Part shown: positions 42,499-55,677 of the stretch, piece after piece
Layout: the number at the start of each line of letters is the position of its first letter
Numbering within the stretch: position 1 is the stretch's first letter
From: Propionibacterium sp.
GTDB taxonomy: Bacteria; Actinomycetota; Actinomycetes; Propionibacteriales; Propionibacteriaceae
NCBI GenBank assembly: GCA_012517965.1
Contig: JAAYTZ010000018.1
Span: 1-64,000 of the forward strand
Reading direction: 5' to 3'
DNA: 64,000 nucleotides
The notes under the pieces: generated by a model
What the model saw: only the letters and a program-made list of their open reading frames with translations
Databases searched by the model: none
What the model was told of the DNA's origin: nothing
Translations under genes and position numbers: made by a program

Positions 42499-43073
42499 GA
42501 TGAACCTTCGCTGGACGTGGACGCTAAGCCCAGTAAGCCTACCAACTCCTCGACGGTCTGCTCCAAATCCTCGTTGACGACGATGTGGTCGAACTCGGAC
42601 GCCGCCGCCAGCTCGACGCGGGCGGTGGCGAGCCGCCGGGCGCGCCCCTCGTCCGACTCGGTGCCGCGCCCCACGAGCCGCTCGACCAGCACCTCCCAGC
42701 TCGGTGGCTGCAGGAAGATCGAGCGGACGCCCGGCAGCTTGCTCCTGACCTGCCGCGCCCCCTGCAGGTCGATCTCCAGGATCACCCGGCGGCCGGCCGC
42801 CACCGCCTCCTCGACCGGACGCCGCGGCGTCCCGTAGCGATGCTTGCCGTGCACGACCGCCCACTCCAGCAACCCGTCCCGGGCGATCAGGTCGTCGAAC
42901 TCGGCGTCCGAGACGAACAGGTAGTCGCGGCCATGACGCTCATTCGGCCTCGGTGCCCGCGTGGTCGCGGACACCGACACCCACAGCTCGGGGCAGCGCC
43001 TGCGGAGAGCCGACACCACGGTCCCCTTTCCGACGGCCGTCGGGCCGGAGATGACCGTGATGTCTCCCGTCAC
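42495..43073 (-). CDS. gmk: Guanylate kinase
   Basis: Gmk phosphorylates GMP to GDP. The 192 residues include the P-loop [13 protein letters not shown], the GMP-binding [12 protein letters not shown] and [12 protein letters not shown], and [13 protein letters not shown] 43073 overlaps the mihF stop (GTGA), and its own TGA overlaps the TTG of rpoZ, giving a chain of coupled starts mihF-gmk-rpoZ. Confidence 0.96.
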   Translation of the reverse strand: MTGDITVISGPTAVGKGTVVSALRRRCPELWVSVSATTRAPRPNERHGRDYLFVSDAEFDDLIARDGLLEWAVVHGKHRYGTPRRPVEEAVAAGRRVILEIDLQGARQVRSKLPGVRSIFLQPPSWEVLVERLVGRGTESDEGRARRLATARVELAAASEFDHIVVNEDLEQTVEELVGLLGLASTSSEGSS

Positions 43074-43381
43074 TTGAACTCGGCCTTCAGCCCCGCGATC
43101 TGGTGCCGCCCCAGCCCCCTGACCCGACGGTTCGCCGAAATGTCGAGGCGCTCCATGACGGCCGCGGCCCGCTTCTCGCCGACCCGCGGCAGCGACTTGA
43201 GCAGGTCCACGACCTTGATGTGCGCCAGCACGTCGTCGGCGCCGGCGACGTCGAGGGCCTGCGACAGGCTCAGAGCACCGGACCGTACCTTGGCCTTCAG
43301 CTCCGCACGCTGGCGCCGGGCCTGGGTGGCGGCGGCGCGGGCGGCCTGCAATTGTTCGGTGGTCAACTGAGGAATAGACAC
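43070..43381 (-). CDS. mihF: Actinobacterial integration host factor mIHF
   Basis: A 103-residue nucleoid-associated protein with the mIHF helix-two-turn-helix DNA-binding region. Recognised by SIPQLTTEQLQAARAAATQARR, RAELKAKVRSG and VVDLLKSLPRVGEKRA, and by its invariable place upstream of gmk in actinobacteria. GTG 43381 has a clear GGAGG 6 nt upstream. A TAGGTT hexamer (minus strand, 43427-43422) would give a leader of about 35 nt. It bends and compacts DNA and supports phage integration in mycobacteria. Confidence 0.94.
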   Translation of the reverse strand: MSIPQLTTEQLQAARAAATQARRQRAELKAKVRSGALSLSQALDVAGADDVLAHIKVVDLLKSLPRVGEKRAAAVMERLDISANRRVRGLGRHQIAGLKAEFK

Positions 43382-43454
43382 GAGAGGCCTCCATCCGGAC
43401 GCGGTGTGCGCGACTAGGGCAAACCTAGCGCTTCTAGGGCCGATGCGGGGAGGG

Positions 43455-44261
43455 TCAGCCGGCCAGCAGTTCGCCGACGCGTGCCCGCAAGGCGTCCCGG
43501 TCGGGCCCGGCGGACAGCACACCGCGGCTGACCGAGGGCAGCACGTGCCGAAGGGCGTCCCCGAACAGATCGGGCAGGTCCTCCAGCCGTCCCCCCTGGA
43601 CGCCGATGCCCGGCACCAGGATCGACCCGTTGAACTCCGAGACGTCGCAGCCGAGGTCGGCGTGCGTGCCGCCGACCACCAGCCCGATGCACTTCGTCGG
43701 CAGGGCGCGGTTCAGCTCGGCGGCGGCGTCGATGATCTCCTGGACGACGGACCCCTCCCGGCCCAGCGCGAGCTGCACCTGGCCGCCCTCCGGGTTCGAG
43801 GTGCGCGCCAGCACGTACACGCCGCGGTCGTGGGCGACGGCGCGCTCGAAGGCCGGCTGCAGGGAGGCGAATCCGAGGTAGGGCGAGATCGTGATGGCGT
43901 CGGCGGCCAAGGGGGCGTCCGAGCGCAGGTAGGCGTCCGCGTAGGCGGCCATCGTCGAGCCGATGTCGCCGCGCTTCACGTCCAGGATGCTCAGGGCGCC
44001 CTGCTCGCGAATGTCGGCGAGGAGGCGTTCCAGGACGGCGATGCCGGCCGAGCCGTACACCTCGTAGAACGCCGACTGCGGCTTGAACACAGGCACCAGG
44101 TCGCCGACGGCGGCCACGAGCCCCCGCGCGAACGACTCCAGGCCCGCGACCGTGCGCGGCAGCCCCCACGCATCGAGCATCCCCGGGTGGGGGTCGATGC
44201 CGACGACGAGGCGGCCGCGCGCCTCGACCGCCTCCCGCAGCCGCTGCCGGTACGTCGCCAT
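43455..44261 (-). CDS. pyrF: Orotidine 5'-phosphate decarboxylase (type 2)
   Basis: PyrF makes UMP, the last step of pyrimidine synthesis. The 268-residue barrel has LVVGIDPHPGML, FKPQSAFYEVYG, the catalytic LDVKRGDIGST and VPGIGVQGG. This is the mycobacterial-type (type 2) enzyme. ATG 44261 lies 8 nt after pyrD, with AGGGG in front. It closes the nusB/carA-carB-pyrD-pyrF order; pyrB, pyrC and pyrR, often in the same cluster, are not in the window. Confidence 0.95.
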   Translation of the reverse strand: MATYRQRLREAVEARGRLVVGIDPHPGMLDAWGLPRTVAGLESFARGLVAAVGDLVPVFKPQSAFYEVYGSAGIAVLERLLADIREQGALSILDVKRGDIGSTMAAYADAYLRSDAPLAADAITISPYLGFASLQPAFERAVAHDRGVYVLARTSNPEGGQVQLALGREGSVVQEIIDAAAELNRALPTKCIGLVVGGTHADLGCDVSEFNGSILVPGIGVQGGRLEDLPDLFGDALRHVLPSVSRGVLSAGPDRDALRARVGELLAG

Positions 44262-44269
44262 GGAAGCCC

Positions 44270-45348
44270 CTATCCCCTGGTCAGCGCGTTGATGGCCCCG
44301 ATCAGGGCAGGGCCCGCGTAGATGAAGCCAGTGTAGAGCTGGACGAGGCTCGCTCCGGCGTCCAGCAGGGCGACGGCGTCGGTGGCCGTCATGATGCCGC
44401 CGACCCCGATCACCGGCAGGTCGGTGTGCCGGGCCACGTACCCGACGACCTCGCGGGCTCGGGCCGTCAGCGGCGCCCCGGACAGCCCGCCGGCCTCGCC
44501 GGCCCGGGGGCGGTCGGCCGGGGCGAGCCCCTCGCGGGCCAGCGTGGTGTTGGTCGCGATCAGCCCGGCACAGCCGGCGCCGGTGGCCGCGGCCAGCACC
44601 TCGTCGAGCTGGCCCTCGGTCAGGTCGGGGGCGACCTTCACGAAGATCGGGACGGGCGCGGCGTCGCCCGCCAGGGCGCGGGTCTCGGCGACGAGGGCGC
44701 CGAGCAGTTCGGCGAGCGCACCGCCGTCCTGCAGCGAGCGCAGGTTCGGGGTGTTGGGGCTGGACACGTTCACCGCCACGTAGTCGGCGTGGGCCGCCAG
44801 GGTGCGCAGCGACTCCAGGTAGTCGGGGACCGCCTCCTCGACCGGCACCACCTTGGTCTTGCCGATCGAGATGCCCAGCGGGATGCCCGCGGCGCCGTTG
44901 CCGCGGTAGATGCCGGCGACCGCCAGGCGGTTGGCCAGCGCGGCGGCGCCGTCGTTGTTGAACCCCATCCGGTTGATGAGGGCCCGGGAGTCGCGCAGGC
45001 GGAAGATCCGCGGCTTGGGGTTGCCCGGCTGGGCCTGGGCGGTCACGGTCCCGAGTTCGGCGAACGCGAAGCCGAGGTACTGCCACGCCTTCGCGGCGCG
45101 CCCCTCCTTGTCCATGCCGGCCGCCAGGCCCACCCGGCCGGGGAACCGGATGCCCGCCACGGTCACCGGCGACGTGGGCACCCGGGTGAGCGCACCGACG
45201 GCGTCCCGGAGGCCCGGGACGGCCTGCAGGACGCCGAGGGCGCGGATCATGTCCTCGTGGATGGCCTCCGGATCGCCGTGGTGCGCCCGGAACAGCAGCG
45301 GACGCACCAGGTGCTGGTAGCCCTCCGCGACCAGCGCGGCCTTCAGGT

Positions 45349-45352
<4 letters not shown>
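44270..45352 (-). CDS. pyrD: Dihydroorotate dehydrogenase, class 2 (quinone)
   Basis: PyrD oxidises dihydroorotate and passes electrons to membrane quinone through FMN. The 360-residue protein has the class 2 N-terminal membrane-association helices ([21 protein letters not shown]), [10 protein letters not shown], the catalytic-Ser region [12 protein letters not shown] and GVGGI. GTG 45352 overlaps the carB stop (GTGA), so translation is coupled. It uses quinone rather than NAD, consistent with a respiratory organism. Confidence 0.95.
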
Positions 45353-48681
<3,329 letters not shown>

Positions 48682-48682
48682 G

Positions 48683-49864
48683 TCAGGCCTCCTCAGCGGC
48701 GGGGTCGCCGGCCGGGACGCCCCGCCGGGCACGGGCGTGCTCCAGCAGTTCGACGAACCGGTCGAACAGGTAGGCCGAGTCGTGGGGGCCGGCGGCGGCC
48801 TCCGGGTGGTACTGGACGCTGAACGCGCGGACGGAACCGTCGGCGTCCGTCAGTTCGAGACCCTCGACGACGTCGTCGTTGAGGCACACGTGGCTGACGC
48901 GGGCGTCGCCCCAGCGGGTCGGGGTCACGCCGGCCAGCGGGGCGTCCACCGCGAAGCCGTGGTTCTGGGCGGTGATCTCGACCCTGCCGGTGGCCAGGTC
49001 CTTGACGGGCTGGTTGATGCCCCGGTGGCCGTACTTGAGCTTGTAGGTGCCGAAGCCCAGCGCCCGCCCGAAGATCTGGTGCCCGAAGCAGATCCCGAAG
49101 TAGGGGTAGCCGGCGTCGAGGACCTCCCGCAGCAGCCGCAGCGGGCCGCTGGCGGCGGCCGGGTCTCCGGGGCCGTTGCTGAAGAAGACGCCGTCGGGCG
49201 CGAGCGCGTCGATGTCGTCGATCGTCGTCGAGGCCGGCAGCACGTGCACCTCGATGCCGCGCCGGGCCATGAGCGCGGGGGTCATGTCCTTGATGCCGAG
49301 GTCGATCGCCGCCACCGTGAACCGCTTCTCGCCGTGCGCCGGCAGCACCACGGGCGCCGGGACGGTCACCTCGCCCACCAGGTTCGCGCCGGTCATGGGG
49401 GGGTGCGCCAGCACCCGGGTCAGCAACGAGGCGACGTCGAGGTCGACCGTCGAGAGGCCCGCCCGCATCGCGCCCCGATCGCGGAGGTGGCGGGTCAGGG
49501 CGCGGGTGTCGATCTCGGCGATGCCCGGCACGCCCTGGTCGGCCAGGACCTCGTCCAGCGTGCGGTTGGCCCGCCAACTGGACCGGACCCGGGACAGGTC
49601 ACGCACCACGTAGCCCGCCACCCAGATCCGGCGGGACTCGTCGTCCTCGTCGTTCCAGCCGGTGTTGCCGATCTGCGGCGCGGTGGCCACGACGATCTGG
49701 CGGCGGTAGGACGGGTCGGTGAGGGTCTCCTGGTACCCGGTCATGGCTGTCGAGAAGACCGCCTCCCCGAACGTCTCACCCTGGGCGCCGAACGACACCC
49801 CCCGGAAGAATCGGCCATCCTCCAGCACCAGCAGGGCCGGCACCTCCGGGCGGGTCTCGCTCAT
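48683..49864 (-). CDS. carA: Carbamoyl-phosphate synthase small subunit
   Basis: CarA hydrolyses glutamine to supply CarB with ammonia. The 393-residue protein has the N-terminal domain ([21 protein letters not shown]) and a class I glutaminase domain with the nucleophile Cys in [12 protein letters not shown] and the His-Glu pair in [11 protein letters not shown] 49864 is chosen for the GAGAGGG 5 nt upstream; GTG 49870 would add two residues. It starts 28 nt after nusB. Confidence 0.96.
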   Translation of the reverse strand: MSETRPEVPALLVLEDGRFFRGVSFGAQGETFGEAVFSTAMTGYQETLTDPSYRRQIVVATAPQIGNTGWNDEDDESRRIWVAGYVVRDLSRVRSSWRANRTLDEVLADQGVPGIAEIDTRALTRHLRDRGAMRAGLSTVDLDVASLLTRVLAHPPMTGANLVGEVTVPAPVVLPAHGEKRFTVAAIDLGIKDMTPALMARRGIEVHVLPASTTIDDIDALAPDGVFFSNGPGDPAAASGPLRLLREVLDAGYPYFGICFGHQIFGRALGFGTYKLKYGHRGINQPVKDLATGRVEITAQNHGFAVDAPLAGVTPTRWGDARVSHVCLNDDVVEGLELTDADGSVRAFSVQYHPEAAAGPHDSAYLFDRFVELLEHARARRGVPAGDPAAEEA

Positions 49865-49892
49865 CGTCACCCTCTCTCGGACGCCGACGGCG

Positions 49893-50444
49893 TCAGTCGC
49901 CGCCCGCGTCGTTGTCGTCTTCGGATTCGTCGTCGTCCGGGGCGTCCGGGTCGTCGTCGGTGTCGGACGCCGACCCTCGGGCTGCCTCGGGATAGGTCTC
50001 GCGCAGCGTGCGGAGCGCCTTGCCCAGCAGCCCGTTGAGGAAGTCGGGCGACTCGTCGGTCGACAGCCGGGCCCCCAGGTCGACGGCCTCGCTGACCGCG
50101 ATCTCGGGAGCGAGGCCGGTGAACCACATCTCGTAGACCGCGATCCGGGCCAGGTTACGGTCGACGCGGGGCATCCGGTCGAGCGTCCACCCCGGGATCA
50201 GGCTCGCCGCGATCGTCGCGTCGATCTCCGCCAGTTCGGCGCACACCCCCTCGACCAGGTCGCGGGTGAACTCACGCACCGGCGGCTCCCCCAACTCGAC
50301 CCGGTGGGCGAGGATCGCGAGCGGGTCCTCCCCGCGGAGGTCGGCCTCGAACAGGATGTCGAGGGCGCGCTTGCGGGCCTTCGTGCGGGTGCCGTGCCGG
50401 CGAGTCGGCGGCCGGCCGGCGGGCGTCGCTGCGCCGGCGGTCAC
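49893..50444 (-). CDS. nusB: Transcription antitermination factor NusB with acidic tail
   Basis: NusB joins NusE (S10) on boxA RNA in rRNA antitermination. The 183 residues hold the family core: [42 protein letters not shown] and [28 protein letters not shown]. After residue 150 the protein ends in a run of about 25 mostly Asp/Glu residues, longer than in E. coli NusB (139 residues). It begins 1 nt after efp. Confidence 0.94.
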   Translation of the reverse strand: MTAGAATPAGRPPTRRHGTRTKARKRALDILFEADLRGEDPLAILAHRVELGEPPVREFTRDLVEGVCAELAEIDATIAASLIPGWTLDRMPRVDRNLARIAVYEMWFTGLAPEIAVSEAVDLGARLSTDESPDFLNGLLGKALRTLRETYPEAARGSASDTDDDPDAPDDDESEDDNDAGGD

Positions 50445-50445
50445 C

Positions 50446-51009
50446 TCAGACCCGACCGAGGTAGGCGCCGTCCTCGGTGCGGACCTTCACGCGGGTGCCG
50501 GCCTCGATGAACAACGGCACCTGGATCTGCTTGCCGGTCTCCAGCGTCGCCGGCTTGGTGCCGGCCGAGCTGCGGTCGCCCTGCAGGCCGGGCTCGGTGT
50601 AGGTGATCTCGAGCTCGACCGAGGCCGGCATCTCCACGTAGAGCGGGTTGCCCTCGTGCGTGGCCACCGTGACCATCTGGTTCTCCAGCAGGTAATCCTT
50701 GCCGTCGCCGACGACCGCGTCCGGCACGGGCAGCTGGTCGAAGGTCGCGGTGTCCATGAACACGTAGGCGGCCCCGTCGTGGTACAGGTACTGCATCTCG
50801 CGGCGGTCCACGCTGGCGCTCTCGACCTTGGTGTCGGAGTTGAACGTGCGGTCGACGACCTTTCCGGTGAGGACGTGCTTCAGCTTGCTCCGCACGACCG
50901 TGTTGCCCTTGCCGGGCTTGTGGTGCTGGAACCAGGTCACGGTCCACAGCTGACCGTCCAGGTCCAGGACCGTGCCGTTCTTGAGGTCGTTCGTCGAGAT
51001 CTGAACCAT
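50446..51009 (-). CDS. efp: Elongation factor P
   Basis: EF-P rescues ribosomes stalled at polyproline. The 187-residue, three-domain protein has the loop [13 protein letters not shown], whose Lys is the usual modification site, the S1-like middle [21 protein letters not shown] and ends [10 protein letters not shown]. No gene for EpmA-type modification is seen. ATG 51009 begins the protein; 72 bp separate it from the PaiB-like gene and may contain its promoter. Confidence 0.96.
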   Translation of the reverse strand: MVQISTNDLKNGTVLDLDGQLWTVTWFQHHKPGKGNTVVRSKLKHVLTGKVVDRTFNSDTKVESASVDRREMQYLYHDGAAYVFMDTATFDQLPVPDAVVGDGKDYLLENQMVTVATHEGNPLYVEMPASVELEITYTEPGLQGDRSSAGTKPATLETGKQIQVPLFIEAGTRVKVRTEDGAYLGRV

Positions 51010-51081
51010 CCGCGTGCCCTTTCGCCTTCACCTACTCCGACGGAGGAGTCTACCGAGAACCTCTCCGGGTCGAGAAACCGC

Positions 51082-51777
51082 TCAGTCCCGCGGCACCGGC
51101 CGGGCCAGGCCCAGTTGGTGCTCGGCCCGGATCCCGGCGACCAGTTCCTCGCGGGCCCGGGCGTGCGGCAGCGAGATCGCGGTCATCGCTTCGGCCACGT
51201 CCTCGTCGTCGGCGTCGCCGCGCTGCCGCAGGCCGGCGATGACCGACTCGATCGTCGCCGACGACTTGTTCTGGTGCAGCTTGGCCTTGGCGACGACCCG
51301 GGTGAGCCGGAGCTCGACGCCGACGATCGCGCGCAGCATCAGCGCCACGTTCTCGTCGGCCACCAGGTCCACGTCGAAGCCGTGATCGGCGGACACCTTG
51401 CGGACCGCCTCCAACTTCCAGTGCGGGTCATCGTGCACGACGAGGTCGCCGTAGGCGTGCACGGTCACGTAATTCCAGGTCGGCACCGTCGGGTCCACGT
51501 CGAAGCCGGGGAACCATTCGGGCCGCACGTAGGCGTCCGGGCCCGCGAGGATCGCGAGGACCTCGCCGATCGGCTCCCGGCGCCACAGGTCGTTGGTGCG
51601 GGTCACGTGCAGCACCAGCGAGCCCAGGCCGCCGTCGGCGTCCCGCTCGTACGACACCGGCAGGAGCGTGGCCTCCGGACCGGTCGGATAGCCGGCGACG
51701 ACCTCGGCCACCTCGGCGCTCTCCAGGAGTTCGCGCCAGCGGGCCTCGGGCAGTTCGAAGTGCTTGGGGACGTACAT
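51082..51777 (-). CDS. PaiB-like FMN-binding protein
   Basis: A 231-residue protein of the PaiB family, named after a Bacillus regulator of sporulation and degradative enzymes. Family segments are MYVPKHFELPE, PEWFPGFDVDPTVPTWNYVTVHAYG and KLHQNKS. The split-barrel fold binds flavin or heme in related proteins. It is placed 10 nt after aroB, so it is probably read with the shikimate genes, which says nothing clear about its role. Confidence 0.82.
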   Translation of the reverse strand: MYVPKHFELPEARWRELLESAEVAEVVAGYPTGPEATLLPVSYERDADGGLGSLVLHVTRTNDLWRREPIGEVLAILAGPDAYVRPEWFPGFDVDPTVPTWNYVTVHAYGDLVVHDDPHWKLEAVRKVSADHGFDVDLVADENVALMLRAIVGVELRLTRVVAKAKLHQNKSSATIESVIAGLRQRGDADDEDVAEAMTAISLPHARAREELVAGIRAEHQLGLARPVPRD

Positions 51778-51787
51778 GGTTCTCCTT

Positions 51788-52864
51788 TCAACCGCTGATC
51801 TCGGCGTAGGTGGCCGCCAGGATCTCCTCGTCCGGGGCCACGGCGACGAACGGGTCGCCGACGGCGTCCAGCAGCACGAAGCGCAGGTCCGAGCCGCGCG
51901 CCTTCTTGTCGAGGCTCATCGTGGCCCGCAGGTCGGCCCACGCGCCCGCCTCGTAGGTCGTGGGCAGCCCGACCGACGCCAGGATCGACCGGTGCCGCGC
52001 GCAGGTCGCCGCGTCCAGGTGGCCCAGGTTGCGCGACAGCGTCGCCGCGAAGACCAGCCCCACCGCGACGGCGTCGCCGTGGCGCCACCGGTACCGCTCG
52101 CGCTTCTCGATGGCGTGGGCGAGCGTGTGCCCGTAGTTGAGCAGTTCGCGGCCGACGCGCTTGCCGGCCGAGGTGCGCTCGCGCAGGTCGGCGGAGACGA
52201 CCGCCGCCTTCACCGCGACCGACCGCTCGATGATCTCCGCGAGGACCGGCGAGGCGGCGTCCAGCATCGACGCCGGCTCGGCCTCGAACAGTTCGAGTGT
52301 GCGGGGGTCGGCGACGAAGCCGTGCTTGATCGCCTCGGCGAGCCCGCCCCTGATCTCCGCCTCGGGCAGGGTGGCGAGAGCGTCCAGGTCGGCGAGGACG
52401 GCCGTCGGCTCCCAGAAGGCGCCCACCAGGTTCTTCCCGGCCGCCAGGTCGATGCCGGTCTTGCCGCCCACGGCGGCGTCGACCATCGCCAGCACCGTGG
52501 TGGGCACCGAGACGTACCGGACGCCGCGCAGCCACGTCGCCGCCACGAACCCGGCCAGGTCGGTCGTCGCTCCGCCGCCGACGCCCACCACGGCGTCCGA
52601 GCGGGTGAAGCCGGCCGCCGCCAGGGCGTCCCAGCAGTCCGCGAGCACGGACGCCGTCTTCGCGGCCTCCCCGTCGGGCACCTCGAGGGTGAGGACCTCG
52701 GCGGCCAGCGGTGCCGTCCACGCCGCGACCCGGTCGGCGAGGACCCGCGGGTGGAGGACGGCCACCCGGTCGCTGCCCGCGACGGCGTCCGCCAGCCCGG
52801 CGGCGGCGCCGTGGCCGATGGTGACGTCGTAGGGCCGCTCGGCGGCCACGCGGACGGTTCTCAT
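51788..52864 (-). CDS. aroB: 3-dehydroquinate synthase
   Basis: AroB catalyses the second step of the shikimate pathway with NAD and zinc. The 358-residue protein has VGVGGGATTDLAGFVAATWLRG in two blocks, VPTTVLAMVDAAVGGKTG, AEAIKHGF and the metal-ligand region NYGHTLAHAIE. The ATG overlaps the aroK stop (ATGA), keeping aroC-aroK-aroB as one coupled unit. Confidence 0.96.
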   Translation of the reverse strand: MRTVRVAAERPYDVTIGHGAAAGLADAVAGSDRVAVLHPRVLADRVAAWTAPLAAEVLTLEVPDGEAAKTASVLADCWDALAAAGFTRSDAVVGVGGGATTDLAGFVAATWLRGVRYVSVPTTVLAMVDAAVGGKTGIDLAAGKNLVGAFWEPTAVLADLDALATLPEAEIRGGLAEAIKHGFVADPRTLELFEAEPASMLDAASPVLAEIIERSVAVKAAVVSADLRERTSAGKRVGRELLNYGHTLAHAIEKRERYRWRHGDAVAVGLVFAATLSRNLGHLDAATCARHRSILASVGLPTTYEAGAWADLRATMSLDKKARGSDLRFVLLDAVGDPFVAVAPDEEILAATYAEISG

Positions 52865-53394
52865 GCGCGGTCGGCCCCCGCGTCCGCCGTGGCCGGCACG
52901 CGGGCGGCCACCTCCTCGACGACCTCCTCGGGGGTGCGGGCGGTGGTGTCGACGACCAGCGACGCCACCTCGGCGTAGACGGGCCCCCGGCGGGCCAGCA
53001 TCTCGGTCAGGGTGGCCGCCACGTCGCCGTCGCCGAGCAGTGGCCGGTGCGGATCGACGCCGATCCGGCGCGCGGCCACCTCGGGATCGACCTGGAGCCA
53101 GACGACGACGCGGTGGCGGCGGAGGGCGTCCGCGATCGCCGGGGTCATCGGGGCGCCGCCGCCGAGGGACACGACGCCCGCCCGCCCGAGGGCGTCGACG
53201 GTCACCTCCCGTTCGAGGTCGCGGAAGTGCCGCTCGCCGTGAACGGCGAAGATCTCGCGGATCTCCAGGCCGGTCCGGCGCTCGATCTCGGCGTCCACGT
53301 CGACGAACGGGACGCCGAAGCGATCGGCGAGGAGGCGTCCGATGGAGGTCTTGCCCGCCCCGGACGTGCCCACCAGGGCGATGCTCCGCGTCAC
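52861..53394 (-). CDS. aroK: Shikimate kinase
   Basis: AroK phosphorylates shikimate. The 177 residues include the P-loop [14 protein letters not shown], the substrate-binding [18 protein letters not shown] and [17 protein letters not shown] and the lid Arg in PHRPLL. GTG 53394 overlaps the aroC stop (GTGA) and its stop overlaps aroB. Confidence 0.95.
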   Translation of the reverse strand: MTRSIALVGTSGAGKTSIGRLLADRFGVPFVDVDAEIERRTGLEIREIFAVHGERHFRDLEREVTVDALGRAGVVSLGGGAPMTPAIADALRRHRVVVWLQVDPEVAARRIGVDPHRPLLGDGDVAATLTEMLARRGPVYAEVASLVVDTTARTPEEVVEEVAARVPATADAGADRA

Positions 53395-54575
53395 CCGAGC
53401 CTCCGGGCGCGGAGCTGCGCCAGGTAGGACTCGTGGTTGCGGCGGGTCTCGGCCAGCGAGTCGCCCCCGAACTTCTCCAGCGCCGCCTCGGCGAGCACGA
53501 GCGCCACCATCGCCTCGGCCACCACGCCGGCGGCCGGGACGGCGCACACGTCGGACCGCTGATGGTGGGCCTGCGCGGGCTCAATCGTCGCGAGGTCCAC
53601 GGTGCGCAGGGCGCGCGGCACGGTCGAGATCGGTTTCATGATGGCCTGGACGCGCAACAGCTCGCCGGTGCTCATGCCGCCCTCGGTGCCGCCGGAGCGG
53701 TTCGACAGCCGCGTCGGCCCGTGCTCGCCGGGGACCATCTCGTCGTGTGCCAGCGATCCCCGCGTCGACATCTCGAAGCCGTCGCCGAGCGCCACCGCCT
53801 TGATGGCCTGGATGCCCATGAGGGCGCCGGCCAGGCGGGCGTCCAGTCGGCGATCGCCCTGGGTGTGCGAGCCCAACCCGACCGGGACGCCGTAGGCCAG
53901 CACCTCGAGGACCCCGCCGAGGGTGTCGCCCTCGGCCTTCGCGGCCTCGACCTCGGCCAGCATCGCGTCGGCGTTGACGGGGTCGAAGCAGCGCACCGGG
54001 TTGGCGTCGACGGCGGCGAGGTCCTCGAACGTGGGCCGCGGCGCCGACTGCGAGCGCACCTGGCCCAGTTGCACGATGTGGCTGAGGATCCGGACGCCGA
54101 ACGCCTGCTCCAGGAACGCCTTCGCCAGCGCGCCGAGCGCGACGCGGGCCGCGGTCTCGCGGGCGGAGGCCCGCTCGAGGATCGGCCGCGCCTCGTCGAA
54201 GTCGTACTTCTGCATGCCCGCCAGGTCGGCGTGCCCCGGGCGGGGCCGGGTCAGCTTGGCATTGCGGGCCAGGGAGGCCAGCAGTTCCGGGTCGACCGGC
54301 TCGGGAGCCATGACGGTCTCCCACTTCGCCCACTCCGAGTTGCCGATCATGAGGGCGATCGGCGAGCCCAGCGTCTCGCCGTGCCGGATGCCCGCCAGCA
54401 GCGTGATCTCATCCTGTTCGAACTTCATCCGGGCCCCCCGGCCGACCCCCAGCCGACGGCGGGCCAGGGCGTCCGCGATCTCCTCGGGGGTGATGCGCAC
54501 GTGGGCCGGCAGCCCCTCGATGGTGGCGACGAGGGCCCGCCCGTGGGACTCCCCGGCGGTCAGGTAACGCAGCAT
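53391..54575 (-). CDS. aroC: Chorismate synthase
   Basis: AroC makes chorismate using reduced FMN. The 394-residue protein carries all three family signatures: [35 protein letters not shown] and [13 protein letters not shown]. It is the first gene of the aroC-aroK-aroB unit. In related genomes aroE precedes it next to mltG; here the bacteriocin cassette lies upstream, with a 66-bp gap to its last gene. No leaderless -10 is obvious. Confidence 0.96.
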   Translation of the reverse strand: MLRYLTAGESHGRALVATIEGLPAHVRITPEEIADALARRRLGVGRGARMKFEQDEITLLAGIRHGETLGSPIALMIGNSEWAKWETVMAPEPVDPELLASLARNAKLTRPRPGHADLAGMQKYDFDEARPILERASARETAARVALGALAKAFLEQAFGVRILSHIVQLGQVRSQSAPRPTFEDLAAVDANPVRCFDPVNADAMLAEVEAAKAEGDTLGGVLEVLAYGVPVGLGSHTQGDRRLDARLAGALMGIQAIKAVALGDGFEMSTRGSLAHDEMVPGEHGPTRLSNRSGGTEGGMSTGELLRVQAIMKPISTVPRALRTVDLATIEPAQAHHQRSDVCAVPAAGVVAEAMVALVLAEAALEKFGGDSLAETRRNHESYLAQLRARRLG

Positions 54576-54641
54576 GCGTCAGAGTGTCTCACGCGGCAAC
54601 CGAGCCACCGGGGGGAGTCTCGTCCCCGAGGGCGGGGGGCC

Positions 54642-54998
54642 TCAACGCTGTTTCAGCTGGATGGCGACGTCGAGGTTGGGTCGGTCGTTGACAAGGGGCT
54701 CCAACACCTGGCGGGCATCCGGGCTGACGTAGCTGATGACCACGAAGCTGTCCCCGGGACCCGGGCCGCAGTCCTGCCTGGAGGCCAGGTCCGGCCGCCC
54801 GCCGGCGCGCTGCACCGCGGCCCAGAACTCCGGCGCCGCGTCGAGGGCCGCGTGGACCTGCGTCGCGGGGCGCAGTTCCGAACAGGCGGGGGGCGGGTCA
54901 CCCGCCGGTTGAGGGATCACCCCGCTCCCCGCCAGAACGAGCCCGGCGGCGGCCAGGAGTCCGAGACCGAGACCGGTGCGTGTCAGATGGCTTCTCAC
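54642..54998 (-). CDS. Small exported protein at the end of the bacteriocin cassette
   Basis: A 118-residue protein with an N-terminal membrane segment (RTGLGLGLLAAAGLVLAGSG) that is a signal or anchor, and an extracellular part with two Cys (PACSELRPAT; SRQDCGPGPGDS) and FVVISYVSPDARQVLEPLV. GTG 54998 overlaps the ABC ATPase stop (GTGA), so it belongs to the cassette. I do not recognise the family. An immunity or processing role is suggested only by position. Confidence 0.6.
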   Translation of the reverse strand: MRSHLTRTGLGLGLLAAAGLVLAGSGVIPQPAGDPPPACSELRPATQVHAALDAAPEFWAAVQRAGGRPDLASRQDCGPGPGDSFVVISYVSPDARQVLEPLVNDRPNLDVAIQLKQR

Positions 54999-55654
54999 GC
55001 GCTCTCCTCCTCCGGAAGGGTCCCCAGGGCGAGCGTGACGTCCGCCACGGTCGCCAGTTCTTCGTCGTGGGTCGCCACCACGACCGTGGCGCCGCGCTCG
55101 CACGCCAGCCGCAGCAGTCCCGAGATCAGGCGTCGATTCTCGGCGTCCAACGACGCGGTCGGCTCGTCGACGAACAGGAAGCGGGAGCGCCGGTAGAGCG
55201 CACGCGCCACCCCGAGACGCTGCTTCTCGCCGCCGCTCAGCTGGACCACGGGATCTGCCTGCCTGCCGTCCAGGCCGGTGAGAGCGAGCACCTCCGCCAC
55301 CCGATCAGCATCGCCGAGGGGACGGCCGCGCAACAGGCTGGTTCTCATCGTCACGTTAGCGGCGACGGAGTCTTCGTCGATGAGCCCGTAGTCCTGCAGG
55401 ACGAAGCCGGCGTCCTCGGCCCAGAACCTGCGCCGCCGCCGACCGGACCACTCGGTCGCGTCCTCTCCGTCGACGATGATTCGACCGGCGGTCGGTCGTT
55501 GCAGGAGGCCGAGGCAGTGGAGCAGGGTGGTCTTGCCCGAACCGCTCGGCCCGATCAGCGCCGTGAGCCGGCCCGGGTCGCAGGAGAGCGACACCGGGGG
55601 CAGGATGGTCCGCCCGCCGATCGCGACGGCCACGTTCTGTGCACGGAGCGACAT
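54995..55654 (-). CDS. ABC transporter ATPase of the bacteriocin cassette (LolD/MacB class)
   Basis: A 219-residue ATPase with Walker A GPSGSGKTT, Q-loop FVLQDYGLIDEDSV, signature LSGGEKQRLG, Walker B FLFVDEPTASLD and the His switch ATHDEE. The QDYGLI sequence is typical of ATPases paired with bacteriocin-associated membrane proteins. It starts 23 nt after the permease gene and works with it, either to export the peptide's partners or to confer immunity. Confidence 0.88.
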   Translation of the reverse strand: MSLRAQNVAVAIGGRTILPPVSLSCDPGRLTALIGPSGSGKTTLLHCLGLLQRPTAGRIIVDGEDATEWSGRRRRRFWAEDAGFVLQDYGLIDEDSVAANVTMRTSLLRGRPLGDADRVAEVLALTGLDGRQADPVVQLSGGEKQRLGVARALYRRSRFLFVDEPTASLDAENRRLISGLLRLACERGATVVVATHDEELATVADVTLALGTLPEEESA

Positions 55655-55677
55655 CGGTCCCGTTCCCCCTTCTTCGA

